NCBI GenBank assembly: GCA_013339895.1
Contig: JABACO010000001.1
Coordinates: 7,074,040-7,138,039 of the forward strand
Direction: 5' to 3'
From: Ephydatia muelleri
Taxonomy: Eukaryota; Porifera; Demospongiae; Spongillida; Spongillidae
Length of the DNA: 64,000 nt
A program made the position numbers and the translations under genes. The notes below the pieces were generated by a model that saw only the letters and a list, made by a program, of their open reading frames with translations, had not been told where the DNA came from and did no database searches. Positions 14,609-24,664 of the stretch are shown here, one piece after another. Position 1 is the stretch's first letter. Each line of letters starts with the position of its first letter.

Positions 14609-14622
14609 TTTCCTCCCTCCTT
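14609..14622 (-). other. Polypurine tract of gypsy 1
   Basis: Read on the element strand, the bases AAGGAGGGAGGAAA lie directly against the 3' LTR. This is the position and composition of the plus-strand primer in LTR retrotransposons. Confidence 0.75.
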
Positions 14623-14699
14623 GCAAAGGCTGCTGCTACAAACGATCAGGTGGACGTGGGTGCCTGGTAGACCGACGGAGTGAAACTGGATTTGGAATG

Positions 14700-16160
14700 G
14701 GTTCAGGAACTGCCTGGATTACAGCCAGCTAGAGATACTGGGATGTTAACCATGGGTGGTCCTTCCTCCTCTCTTGTTGCAGCGTCCTCCTGAATGTCTG
14801 GAAGGTCAACGACTTCATCCTGCTGCACTGCTGTAGTCTTCTTATGGACTTGAGGCTCAGGTGTGGTTGACCGAGCCTTTATACGGTCTGTATGACGACA
14901 CACTGCTTGACCATCCTCCAGCTGTATCACCATGGACACAAGGCCAGACATAGCGGTGACCACTCCTGGGACCCATGTAGAAGAACCATGAAAATTATGT
15001 GCATACACCAAGTCCCCATTCTGGACTTGCGATACTTGGCATGTTGATCATGGGCTTCCTTCTGCTGCTCCTGTCTTTGAGTCACCTTGGGTGAGATGAC
15101 TGGATGCAAAAGGTCCAGGTGAGATCGTGGCCTCCGACCCAACAACATCTCAGCAGGGGAAAGTCCAGTTGTTGTGTGTGGTGTAAGCCGATACTGAAAT
15201 ACAAATCTGGCCAGCCTTGCATCCAGATCTCCAGTGGTTTTCAAAATGGCCTCCTTGAAGGTCTGGACCACTCTCTCAGTTTGTCCATTAGATGATGGAT
15301 GATAAGGAGCACTTCTCACATGCCTGATGCCATTTCTTTTAACAAATGTCTGGAACTCAACACTAGTGAATGCGGAACCATTGTCTGAAACCACCATTTC
15401 TGGTAACCCATGCGTGGCAAAAAGGTTTCTCAATATTTTAATGGCCTGTTGAGAAGAAGGTGTTGTTACCACAGCCACATCTAACAACTTAGAATGCGCA
15501 TCCACAACGACCATAAACATTTTTCCCAAAAACGGGCCTGCAAAGTCCAAATGAAGTCGAGACCATGGTCTGGCTGGCCACTCCCACGGGTGCAAGGGGG
15601 CCACCGCAGGGGCTTTACCATGTTTCTGACAAGCTTGACAACCTTTTACTTTGCCCTCTAAGTCAGCATCAATCCCCGGCCACCAAACAAAACTTCTAGC
15701 TAGTCCCTTCATACGCGTGATCCCAGGGTGAGCATCATGCAGAGTACGCATCACAGCCTCTCTCCCAGCAGGAGGAATAACTACGCGATGCCCCCACAAT
15801 ACACACCCATCCTGCACACTTAGCTCGCATTCTCTCTGCTTGTATGGACGAAAAGTCACATCGTTACTAAAGTGAGCCTGCCATCCAGTCAAAGCCATGT
15901 TTATGACACGGGATAGAATAGAATCTTTATCCGTCCATGACTTTATTTGGGCAGCGGTCACCGGAGAGTCACCTGTTCTGAGCGTTTCCAACATGAATAT
16001 GGTGTCCCCGGGAACAGGCACAACTGCAGTACTCTCACTAAGTGGCAATCTGCTGAAAGCATCGGCATTTGCTTGAGAATCACCAGACTTAAACATAATA
16101 CGATAATTGTAGGCACTTATAGTCAACGCCCACTGTTGTATTCTTGATGATGCCATCGGT
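14700..16160 (-). pseudogene. Integrase region of gypsy 1
   Basis: The translation shows the end of an RNase H domain, then an HHCC zinc-binding module (H-D-A-H-P-G-I ... C-Q-A-C-Q), then the retroviral-type integrase core with LDFAGPF, DNGSAF and a downstream glutamate in the order expected for D,D35E. A C-terminal tail rich in charged residues follows. The family inserts element cDNA into host chromosomes. This is part of a fossil element. Confidence 0.9.
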
Positions 16161-16199
16161 GGTACAGGGCGTGTCTCACTGAAGAGAAGCTTCTGCCCA

Positions 16200-17645
16200 C
16201 AAGGTACTGATGGAACTTTTTAACTCCAAAAACGATCGCTAGGCCTTCCTTTTCTATTTGAGAGTATTTGGCTTCCGCAGGTGCTATAAGGTACGGGACG
16301 CATACGCGATCGGCCTCTCAGATCCATCTTTCAGCTGATGAGACAAAACTGCTCCAAGCCCGTAGGGTGAAGCATCACATGAAAGGATTAACTCCTTTTC
16401 TGGATCAAAGTGGATCAACAGGCTGGAGGAGGACAGTTGCTGCTTTGCGTGGTTGAACGCCGCATCCTGTTCTGCCTCCCAGCACCAAGAAGCACCCTTC
16501 CGGAGCAGCCTGTACAGTGGAGCGAGTATGTCAGCCATGTTGGGCAAAAACTTGCCGTAATAATTCAAGAGACCCAAAAACGATCTCAGCTGCCCAACAT
16601 TCTGAGGTCTCGGAGCGTCCTCTATGGCGCGTTTCTTCCCTTCCGCTGGGCGAATGCCATCAGCGGAGATGTGGTGGCCCAGGTACTCGACAGAAGGAGC
16701 CATGCATGAAGACGCATTTGGAGAGCTTTAAGTGTAGTCCATGCTCTTCCTAACGCGACATGACACGATCCAGCGTGTGAAGGTGCTCAGCTTCAGTTGA
16801 ACCTGAAACGAGAATATCATCCAGATAATCAACCACATTGCTTATGTCCCTCAGCAGATTCTCCATTGTCCTTTGAAAATAGCTGGCGCCGATGCGACAC
16901 CAAAAGGTAGTCTGTTGTAGCGGTAGAGGCCTTTGTGTGTCGTAATCGTGACGTATTTCTTTGACTCGTCCTCCAGTGCCAACTGTAGATATGCATTTGC
17001 AAGGTCCAGCTTTGAGAAAATTTTACCCTTCCCCAGGGATGCCAGCAAATCGTCTATGCGAGGAAGAGGATAACATTCCAGGTTAGCTACACGATTGACC
17101 GTCAACTTGTAATCGCCACACAGCCTTATGCTGCCGTCACATTTCACCACCGGAACAGGAGCAGCCCACTCTGAATATTGTATGGCCTCAATGACACCTA
17201 GTTTCTCGAGCCTCTCCAGCTCCTTTTCAACCTTCTCCCTGACAGCATATGGAACAGCTCGCGGCTTGAAAAAGAGTGGAGTAGCGGTCTCGTTTACATG
17301 GATCTTGACCAGAGTGCCCTTCAGCAGACCCAGCTCATCCTTGAACAGCTCTTTATGCTTGCACAGTATCTCCTGCAAGGCGCTTTGACTGCTGGTATGG
17401 AAAATTCCGCGATTTAGACAAGATGGAAACCGAAACTTACCGATCCAATCTCTACCCAGGAGGGACGGCCCATCTCCCCCAATTACTAGTAAGCTCAGAT
17501 TGGCTTCTTGTTTCTGGTAACGCACCTGAACTGCAATTCGTCCCAGAATTCGCAGTCTTTCACCAGTATAGGTACGGAGCAATGCATTGGTGTGTTTCAA
17601 GGGAGGCCGCTCGTTGCATTTTCCTTTCCAAAGCGTCTTGTAGGT
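16200..17645 (-). pseudogene. Reverse transcriptase-RNase H region of gypsy 1
   Basis: The N-terminal half shows end-of-protease residues (LLGRDW) and reverse transcriptase blocks such as the KLDLANAY finger motif and LPFGVASAPA. Thumb and RNase H blocks follow ([30 protein letters not shown]). This order and these motifs are typical of Ty3/gypsy pol. The region abuts the left end of the Ginger insertion at 17646. Confidence 0.9.
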
Positions 17646-17649
17646 GACC

Positions 17650-17775
17650 TGTCACGGAAATTTCGGTCCGCTGAAAATTTTGGTCCCGGACCAATATTTT
17701 CAGACAATTTTGGTCCGGTCGGACCAATTTTATCTGAAAAAAAAGGTCCGTGTCCAGAAAAAAAGGTCCGGAGAT
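17650..17775 (+). repeat. Left terminal inverted repeat of the Ginger element
   Basis: About 125 bp built from repeated GGTCCG and AATTTT motifs pair imperfectly with 21183-21307. The outermost TGTCAC is identical at both ends. The repeated internal motif suggests multiple transposase-binding sites. Confidence 0.85.
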
Positions 17776-17817
17776 TTATTTCATACGTCCACGTGGTTGA
17801 TATCAGTTTGCAGAGTG

Positions 17818-19570
17818 ATGGCGGAGATTGAAGAAACAGTTGACGATGGTTCTGATTGTGAGGATCTTGTCGAGGAGGCTTATGCCTATTTAGTGTATCC
17901 TGAATGTGTCAGTGAGACCAAAAAGAGGGTGATACGAAGGAAAGCGGCGAAGTTGACAATATCTGTTGAAGGAGAGCTATTGTATAAGCACAAGCAGGGA
18001 AAGGAAAAGGTATATAGCGTTTTATTAATACTGCCATTATCGTTTTTGATATTTTTGGTAGTGACATGTATGTATGTATGTATGTATGTGTCCAATAAAG
18101 TTGCCATCTTTTACGCAGAAGGAAGTGCTGTTGCATTACATCCAGAGTTTGGAAGAGCGCCAGAAGATCCTACTGGCATGTCACATTGATTCCACTTCTG
18201 GTCACATGGGTAAGACCAGGACACTGTACAGGATCAAGGAACGATTCATGTGGCATGGCATGGTTAAAGACGTTGTTAGCTTGGTGAGCTCCTTATTTAA
18301 CTGCATGGTACTCCTTAATTTTTTTTATATTACAAATTCAGTCCTGGTTCTGTTATATTTCTGCAGCTATCAAAATGTGATGTGTGTCAATGCATGAACA
18401 GAAAGCTAACTACTGGAGTGCGTGAGCTTCATCCCATTCCAGTTAAAGCCCCCTGGTACATGGTTGGCATTGATTTCATTGGCCCTCTGAGCCCAGTTGC
18501 AAAGGACGGAAGTCGCTACATCCTCACTATCAGTGATTACTTCACAAAGTGGGTTGAGGTGGTACCTACAGTCAACAAAATGGCATCTACAGTGGCAAGT
18601 TCACTGTTTAAGGTCAGCATGTGTACCAATTATCTATTTGTGCATGTAGCTATTTGTACATGTAGCTGTGCATGGCTTTACTAGTTCTTTTAGTTTGATA
18701 ATTTTTGTGGTACAAAGCATGCTCTTACCATGCAACTGATAATATGTTTTGGTGAGCTCCAAATATTTATGGTCGTGTCCTTACTTTAACTACAGATCTT
18801 TATGCGAATGGAACTACCACGTGTGTTGCTTTCAGACAATGGCAGCGAGTTCTGTAATGCACTGAATGACCAACTTTCAGAGATGCTAGGAATTAAGAGG
18901 AGGCTAACTACACCTTACCACCCTCAGGTTTGTTCCATGAATGTCATTGTGTACCGGCTGTAGTATACATATAAAAATGCGTGCATACAAACTGATGTCA
19001 TCCGATCTCTCTCAACTCCGACTTGTAGGTCAATGGTCTTGATGAGCGCTTCAATCAGACGCTTCAAAACATGCTGGTGAAATATGTCGATATGTGGAGT
19101 CACTACCTAGACACTTGTGCCTTCGCATATAACACTTCCCGACACGACTCAACAAAAATACACACCATTCATGTTAATGTTTGGTCGCCGAGCAACCCTT
19201 CCAATTGATGTGGAGCTTGAGCGGCAATGTTCTGAAGATCTCTGCAAGACATATTGGGAACTTGAAGAACATCCCTATCCTGCTGTATTTTCAGAACATG
19301 CACGCATATTGGAAGAGGCCAAAGGCAACATTATCGCTGCACAGTTGAGACAGAAAGAAGCATATGATAAAAAGCACTGCAAACCGGGCCAATTTCAGTG
19401 TGACCAGTTAGTATTGCTGAGAAACTTCTCTCGTAAAAAGGTCAAGGGCAGAAAACTTACAGAAAGATTTCTTGGGCCATACCAATCATAAATGTGCTGC
19501 CAAATGGTGTATATGAGATACGCAATGAAGAAGGCAAGACTAATCGTGCTACTGGCAGCCACTTAAAAAT
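17818..19570 (+). pseudogene. Ginger integrase-like transposase (spliced, slightly decayed)
   Basis: ATG at 17818 opens an acidic N-terminus (MAEIEETVDDGSDCED). Exons inferred from reading frame and GT...AG borders are 17818-18009, 18119-18283, 18367-18612, 18796-18927 and 19029 onward, with introns of roughly 80-185 bp. Exons 2-3 form an H2C2 zinc finger (CH...GHMG...CDVCQC). Exon 3 has the first catalytic Asp in GIDFIGPL, exon 4 the second in LSDNGSEF, and exon 5 the Glu in NGLDERFNQ. A GPY/F-like block (RFLGPY) lies near 19480. Exon 5 shows two one-base frame disturbances, near 19150 (in an A-run) and near 19487. The protein would cut and paste the element in the nucleus. Similarity to gypsy integrase is expected for Ginger; the introns and inverted repeats argue against an LTR element. 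Confidence 0.85.
18063..18091. repeat. TATG microsatellite in Ginger intron 1
   Basis: Six or so tandem TATG units lie within the first intron. Confidence 0.8.
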
Positions 19571-19582
19571 GTAAGTGATGCA

Positions 19583-20050
19583 TGTTGTATGGAAGATGAA
19601 GACGAAGATCAAAGAGTTCTTCACAAGGAGATTGTGTAAGTAAAATTTTAGTGTGTAAATATCATACAATTAAGAGATACTTGTCAGTCTGCAGCAGATG
19701 TATGTTTACAAATACATGGGTGTATGCAACTCTCAGCCACCATGAAATATGCATTGTTTAAAGGTTACTCCTTCTGGTACTCTGGCAAGCCCTCATTCTT
19801 CTGAAGATGATTCAGATTGTCACAAAGGAGGCCAATCTAAAGGTTTGTCTTGTATATCCTTTTTCACTTTCTTAGAATATAAGACTTGGTATATTTTCAA
19901 TAGACCATTCATCACCCTGTAATCGTGCCCATCAAAATGACTGTGTTGAAGTTGGTGGCATTGACAGTGGTTGCACTGTACTGGAGGATTGTTCAGTTTC
20001 TGTTAAACGAGATACCATTCGTAAGGTAAATTACTTTGTGTATAGCAGAG
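19583..20050 (+). other. Linker exons between Ginger integrase and protease (tentative)
   Basis: Short acidic coding stretches alternate with GTAAGT- and GTTTGT-type donors near 19637, 19842 and 20025. They would link the integrase part to the protease part in one transcript. Exact exon borders are uncertain. Confidence 0.4.
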
Positions 20051-20084
20051 GAATGAACAGAGAAAGTGCCCTTTCACACGTGAA

Positions 20085-20783
20085 ATGAAAAAACAAGTAG
20101 TGGGTGGTGAGTTGGTGACTGATGACCATATGTTCTATGCACAAGAGCTTCTCAGAATGCAGTTCCCCACCATTGATGGATGGCAGAGCACTCTTCGAGC
20201 TCAGAACAATCGATATCTTCCAGCCAAGATGGATGCCATTCAGATTCATATAGTGTCGGATTCCCACTGGGTAACGTCAGCACGACTTGGTGGTACAGTC
20301 ACTCTTTTTGACTGCCGTAAGGTTGGAAGTCATATCTCTTCGACCCTAACCCATCAGTTATGCCAGGTGTACAGAACATCAATATGTGAGAGTGCAGGGA
20401 ATTCATTCTTAGCTGTGAATGTTGCTACCGTCCAAAAGCAGCGTGGCAGTGATGATTGTGGGGTTTTTGCAATAGCATTTGCATTGCATGCTGCCCTGGG
20501 TCACTGCCTAGAAGAAATTGAGTTTGACCAGGCTACTATGCGAGACCACCTCTTAAAGTGCTACACTACAAGAAACATCACTTCTTTTCCTACCAAGAAA
20601 GTGAAAAGAGCCAGTCATACCCTCATCATGAATATAGATGTGTTTTGTAGCTGTCAGATGCCTGACACCTATGGGGATATGATGCAGTGTGGTCTTTGCG
20701 AACAGTGGTTTCACATCAAGTGCGTTGGCCTCCACTCTCTTCCATCAAATGCAGAAGAATGGAATTGTTCACTCTGTACATAA
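20085..20783 (+). CDS. Ulp1-like cysteine protease with C-terminal PHD finger (Ginger cargo)
   Basis: The frame encodes 232 residues from ATG 20085 and is intact; it may be the last exon of a longer protein, since a possible acceptor lies just upstream near 20050. Residues 50-130 match the C48 (Ulp1/SENP) catalytic core: H61 in DSHW, D76 in LFDCR, and C125 in GSDDCG with Q117 or Q119 ahead of it as the oxyanion-hole residue. Members of this family cleave SUMO or similar modifiers. Residues 188-231 form a PHD finger, C188-x-C190, C202-x2-C205, H210-x2-C213, C228-x2-C231, with a Trp before the last pair; such fingers often read histone H3 tails. Position between the Ginger inverted repeats makes it element cargo, not a host gene. 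Chromatin targeting or desumoylation during transposition is an inference. Confidence 0.85.
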   Translation: MKKQVVGGELVTDDHMFYAQELLRMQFPTIDGWQSTLRAQNNRYLPAKMDAIQIHIVSDSHWVTSARLGGTVTLFDCRKVGSHISSTLTHQLCQVYRTSICESAGNSFLAVNVATVQKQRGSDDCGVFAIAFALHAALGHCLEEIEFDQATMRDHLLKCYTTRNITSFPTKKVKRASHTLIMNIDVFCSCQMPDTYGDMMQCGLCEQWFHIKCVGLHSLPSNAEEWNCSLCT

Positions 20784-20917
20784 ATCTTTGTGTGTTAATG
20801 AACTTTACCTGTACTGAGTATTTATATACAATGAGTTGCACAACTGAACTACTAAAATTAAGCAGACACATCAGGGCCAATTGCAGATCACCTACTGTGT
20901 GGCCTTGATAGAAAACG

Positions 20918-21025
20918 CCAAAAGGTTTTGGTTGGTCTACCATCAGAGTACATATGCATAAGTCCTATTACACCAAAAGGTTTTGGTTAGTCTACCATCA
21001 GAGTACATATGCATAGGTCCTATTA
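20918..21025. repeat. 55-bp tandem duplication in the Ginger 3' region
   Basis: Two nearly identical units beginning CCAAAAGGTTTTGG start at 20918 and 20973, just before the right inverted repeat. They are non-coding. Confidence 0.85.
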
Positions 21026-21182
21026 AAATACATCGACACGAGAGCATCAGTGATTATACATTTATACTCACCTACCACTCAATCCCGTCGATGAAGTCAA
21101 GAGACTAGTTAGTTACATACATGTATGTACTACAGCGATTACGAAGGAGATGGTGGTGAACTTCATTATAGACTTAGAAAAC

Positions 21183-21307
21183 AACGTCCGGACCTAAAAT
21201 TTCAGGGCGGACCGTATTTTTCAAAATTATCGGTCCGGGCGGACGGAATTTTTCAGCGAAAATTTCCATCCGGGACCAAATATTTCAGGACCAAAATTCC
21301 AGTGACA
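21183..21307 (-). repeat. Right terminal inverted repeat of the Ginger element
   Basis: Read on the minus strand it starts TGTCACTGGAATTTTGG and carries the same GGTCCG-rich structure as the left end. Confidence 0.85.
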
Positions 21308-21311
21308 GACC

Positions 21312-22234
21312 TCGCTGATAACCGACGCGGCCGCACCTGTATCAACTACCATTTCCAGACTGGCCTTATTAATCTCCATTGGAACTCTGAACGGCGCTAA
21401 GGAAATATCTCTCACGTTGAACAAGGTATACATGTCTTCCACGTCCTCGTCTTCTTCTAACGGCTCTGCGAGCAGATTTGTCGACTGTTTTCCAGCTCTA
21501 TTACCGAACTGTTTTTTAACTGTTTGTTCCTTGCTGCGGCACGTTCTTGCCAGATGCCCCTTTTCACCGCATTTGTGGCACTCCACAGACCTGAAACGAC
21601 ATTTTGAAGCACTGTGCCTACCTCCGCAACGGAAACAAGGAGTTGGATGGTCGGCCGTTTGACCAGCTGTCGCCCTCCTTGGTCCCAGAGCATTGACTGA
21701 TGCACCCGCCCTTGAAATATCTTGTGAACTTTTCTCAGCGAGCTCGGCCGCCTGCGCCAGCTCGAACGCTTTTGTGAATGTTAGCTTCGGTTCGGCGAAA
21801 AGCCTGCGTTGGACTCGAACATCACGTAACCCGCACACCAACCTTTCCCGTAACATCTCGTCCAACGAACCCCCAAACTCACAGTACTCGGAGAGACGGC
21901 GAAGCTCAGCGACAAACTGTCCCACTGTCTCAGTCTCTTTTTGGAAACGGGAGTTGAAATAAAACCGTCGCACGATACACGAAGATGGTGGTGTCAGGTG
22001 GTCCCGAACCAACTTAACTAGTTCTTCGAAAGTCTTGTCGGCCGGCTTTTCGGGAGACACCAGGCTGCGAACCAGCTGATATATGTGAGCTCCACAGACG
22101 CTAAGCAAGATAGCGCGACGTTTCTCGTCCGTCTCGACGTCGTTTGCAGTGAAGTAGTGCATCAGGCGCTCGCAGTATGCCAGCCATTCTTCCGCTTCTT
22201 CATTGAACTGACCCACTGCGCCGTGGACTGCCAT
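21312..22234 (-). pseudogene. gag and start of protease of gypsy 1
   Basis: Reading from the methionine at 22234, the translation (MAVHGAVGQFNEEAEEW) has the helical capsid-like composition of Ty3/gypsy gag with a block resembling RFYFNSRFQ. Two zinc knuckles follow (CFRCGGRHSASKC and CHKCGEKGHLARTC). Near its end the aspartic protease signature DTGAAAS appears, just before the Ginger insertion. Gag packages the element RNA into cytoplasmic particles. This is part of a fossil element. Confidence 0.9.
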
Positions 22235-22256
22235 GTGTTTTTGCCCTCGTCGCCAA

Positions 22257-23176
22257 TGTAGTGTCGCCGCGGTACACGTTACACGCGTATCGGAAGTTTC
22301 GTTAGAAACTTCCATTAAAAAAACGCGACCCGTCTGTAACAACACTCCCGACGATCGGATCGTGTAGCTTGTTTTAGCAATCGATCTAGAAGTCAAAAAT
22401 GAGTAGTTTCGTTTTTGTTTCATGTCGCAGAACCGCGTGGTTGTAGAGAACAAGAGTGTACTGCCCGTTCTCGTACCCAGTCTCGGAACAAGGGGCGGGT
22501 CGTCTTCTTCTCCTCCTCCTTCTTGGCAACGTATAACTCGGACAGGAACACTTTAAAGCCATCAAAATTTCACCACTAGCTTCAGAATCGGATGGAGGAC
22601 TCGCTTTTATATAAATAATCGATGTTATACTCTGATACACAATCGATATGTCTTGTATAATTAGACATTGGGTGTGAAAAAAAAATTAAGAAAACAAGTA
22701 AATAAAACCATTCTCTACGAGAACGTTGGTGGGATTTAGGATTTGAAGGCAATTGGTGGTGTAAAAAGCAAGAAAACAAGGTCTTATCAGAAGGGAAAAT
22801 GTAACAGTCCTATATTTAGCACACAAACAACATACGCCCTAGAAATGTGCTAAATATAGGACTATTACATTTTCCCTTCTGATAAGACCTTGTTTCCTTG
22901 CTTTTTACACCACCAATTGCCTTCAAATCCTATATCCCACCAACTTTCTCGTAGAGAATGTTTTTGTTTACTTGTTGTCAGTAGGTTGGATGGTGCAGCC
23001 CAATCACGGGCAGCGGTCAATATTCAAGAGCAGTCACTCACAAAAGCAATACACTTATATAGGAATTCACAGATGGACAGACTGACTGGCAACTATGACG
23101 TCACCTATAGAGCATGCACAATGACAAACAGAGAAGGACAGACAGACTAGACATAGCCAACAGTACAAATATCACA
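22257..23176 (-). repeat. 5' LTR of gypsy 1 (long form with internal extra segment)
   Basis: The outer parts match the 236-bp LTR at the other end. Between 22291 and 22975 lies a 685-bp segment absent from that copy. The segment includes a stretch related to 62130-62400 and ends in a large foldback at 22694-22975. Directly inside the LTR the bases TTGGCGACGAGG on the element strand are in the position of a tRNA primer-binding site. Confidence 0.85.
22694..22975. repeat. Foldback (long inverted repeat) inside the gypsy 1 5' LTR
   Basis: Two arms of about 130 bp, 22694-22823 and 22846-22975, are inverted copies with only a few mismatches around a 22-bp loop. The outer ends read ACAAGTAAA and TTTACTTGT. 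The structure resembles a foldback element or MITE. It encodes nothing. Confidence 0.9.
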
Positions 23177-24664
23177 ACGACATACAAGAATACAGAGATC
23201 GGCACTCAAGATGTACAATAACATAGCAAACCATATCATCGGCTGATTCATATACTGCACACAAACAGAAACATGACAAGTAAATCAGACAAGATTTTGT
23301 TTCATTAGTCACAATTTGAAAGTAATCTAAAACTGCAACCTTGATACCAGTATAGTATGGCATGCTTCCTACAATTAACAGAAAAGGACTACCATCAAAT
23401 ATGTCACTTTCTGGAAATTACAACTACAAAAGAAAACTTGAGTATGAATGATAAGCCTACAGAATAAATAAGTGGAATTTACAATAAATAGCTGATATTC
23501 ATAATTCTGAACAAAATACTGATTGTTCTATTTAACTCCACGAATGCATCACATCTTAATTACGAATACTTCAACATATCATGCATCACAATAAAGATAA
23601 TCAAACATCATGAATAACACAATGCATATTCTAAACAGGTACTTACATACTGGTGTCACATGATCATTATTTCAAAATGCAGAAGGGAAAGAAAGAAAAT
23701 TAAACAGCAGTATAATACGAGAATAGCAATTGACAAACATACCATGAGCTAAACAGTAAATTCTGCTGATTAGTATACTGCACATATTAATAGGAATATA
23801 CAAGAAACGTGCATAAATTTTAGTTTCTATACAACAACATTGCAAAACACATGTATCTACATTTCACAAATTTCAGCATATCAGAGTTGACCAAAAGTAA
23901 ATTGAAATAGCTCTTTTCAATTATGGCACATTCTGGCACTGAGAGGAATATATGCTGAATAACAGATATGCAGAAAAGTCACAGAATTAAAATCAAATGA
24001 CTTATTATTGTACTTAATTCCACAAATGCATTCCATTATTATCATGAAACTTAAAATCATCATGCATCACAAAACAGATAATCAATACAATAATTCGTAT
24101 GCTATAAATAGACTTACGCCCTGATGTCAGATGATTGTGAATTCAACATAGCAGAAACAAAGAGGAATATTAAAAAGCAGAAACTTCAGAAGGCATAGTA
24201 CATCAATGGCTATAGACAACATACAAGAATGAGGAGATTGGCACTCAAGATGTACAATAACATGAGAGAACTAGTACTATCAGCTGATTCATACACTACA
24301 CACAAACAGAAACATGACAAGTAACACAGATAAGATTTTGTTTCTTTAGACTCAATTTGGAAGTAATCTACAACTGCAATCCTTACGCCAATTTGGCAAT
24401 TGCCACAATTAGTATTAGTAAAAACAAAATTGAACAACAACAACGCTACCTAAGAGTAACATAAAAGGACTGCCATCAAATGTGTCACATTCTGGCATTT
24501 CCACTTATCAAAAGATGATAAGCTTACAGAATAAATAAGTGGAATTGCTGATCGATATTCATAATTCTGAACAAAATACTGATTGTTCTATTTAACTCCA
24601 GGAATGCATCACTTCTTCATTATGAATACTTCAACATATCATGCATCACAATAAAGATTTAATC

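Larger units (their letters stand above)
17650..21307 (+). mobile_element. Ginger1-type DNA transposon with Ulp1 protease and PHD finger
   Basis: The 3658-bp element starts TGTCACGGAAATTT, ends with the inverse (AAAATTCCAGTGACA), and is flanked by a 4-bp target duplication GACC at 17646-17649 and 21308-21311. Termini beginning TGT, a 4-bp duplication and an integrase closely resembling the gypsy type match the Ginger1 superfamily of cut-and-paste transposons. The plus-strand genes encode a multi-exon integrase-like transposase and, downstream, a Ulp1-type protease joined to a PHD finger; as I recall, such accessory domains have been reported in Ginger1. The element sits inside the gypsy 1 protease region in opposite orientation. 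The transposase reading frame is disturbed at two places, so this copy is probably not autonomous now. Confidence 0.88.
14373..23176 (-). mobile_element. Ty3/gypsy LTR retrotransposon fossil (gypsy 1)
   Basis: The element is bounded by TGTAGTG...ATATCACA repeats at both ends and flanked by a perfect 5-bp target duplication, ACGAC, at 14368-14372 and 23177-23181. In satellite monomers the same site reads GACAACATACAAG, which confirms insertion into the satellite. On the minus strand the order is 5' LTR, gag with two zinc knuckles, aspartic protease, reverse transcriptase, RNase H and integrase, then a purine-rich tract and the 3' LTR, as in Ty3/gypsy. A Ginger1 DNA transposon sits in the protease region. 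The shared parts of the LTRs differ at only about two bases and one small indel over roughly 236 bp, so the insertion is young. The element is nevertheless broken, with about three or four breaks besides the nested insertion. Confidence 0.93.

Noticed and set aside
17818-19570. Reading the Ginger integrase as a second LTR retrotransposon
   Set aside because: There is no gag, protease or polymerase, and it has introns, long inverted repeats and a 4-bp duplication, which fit a DNA transposon.
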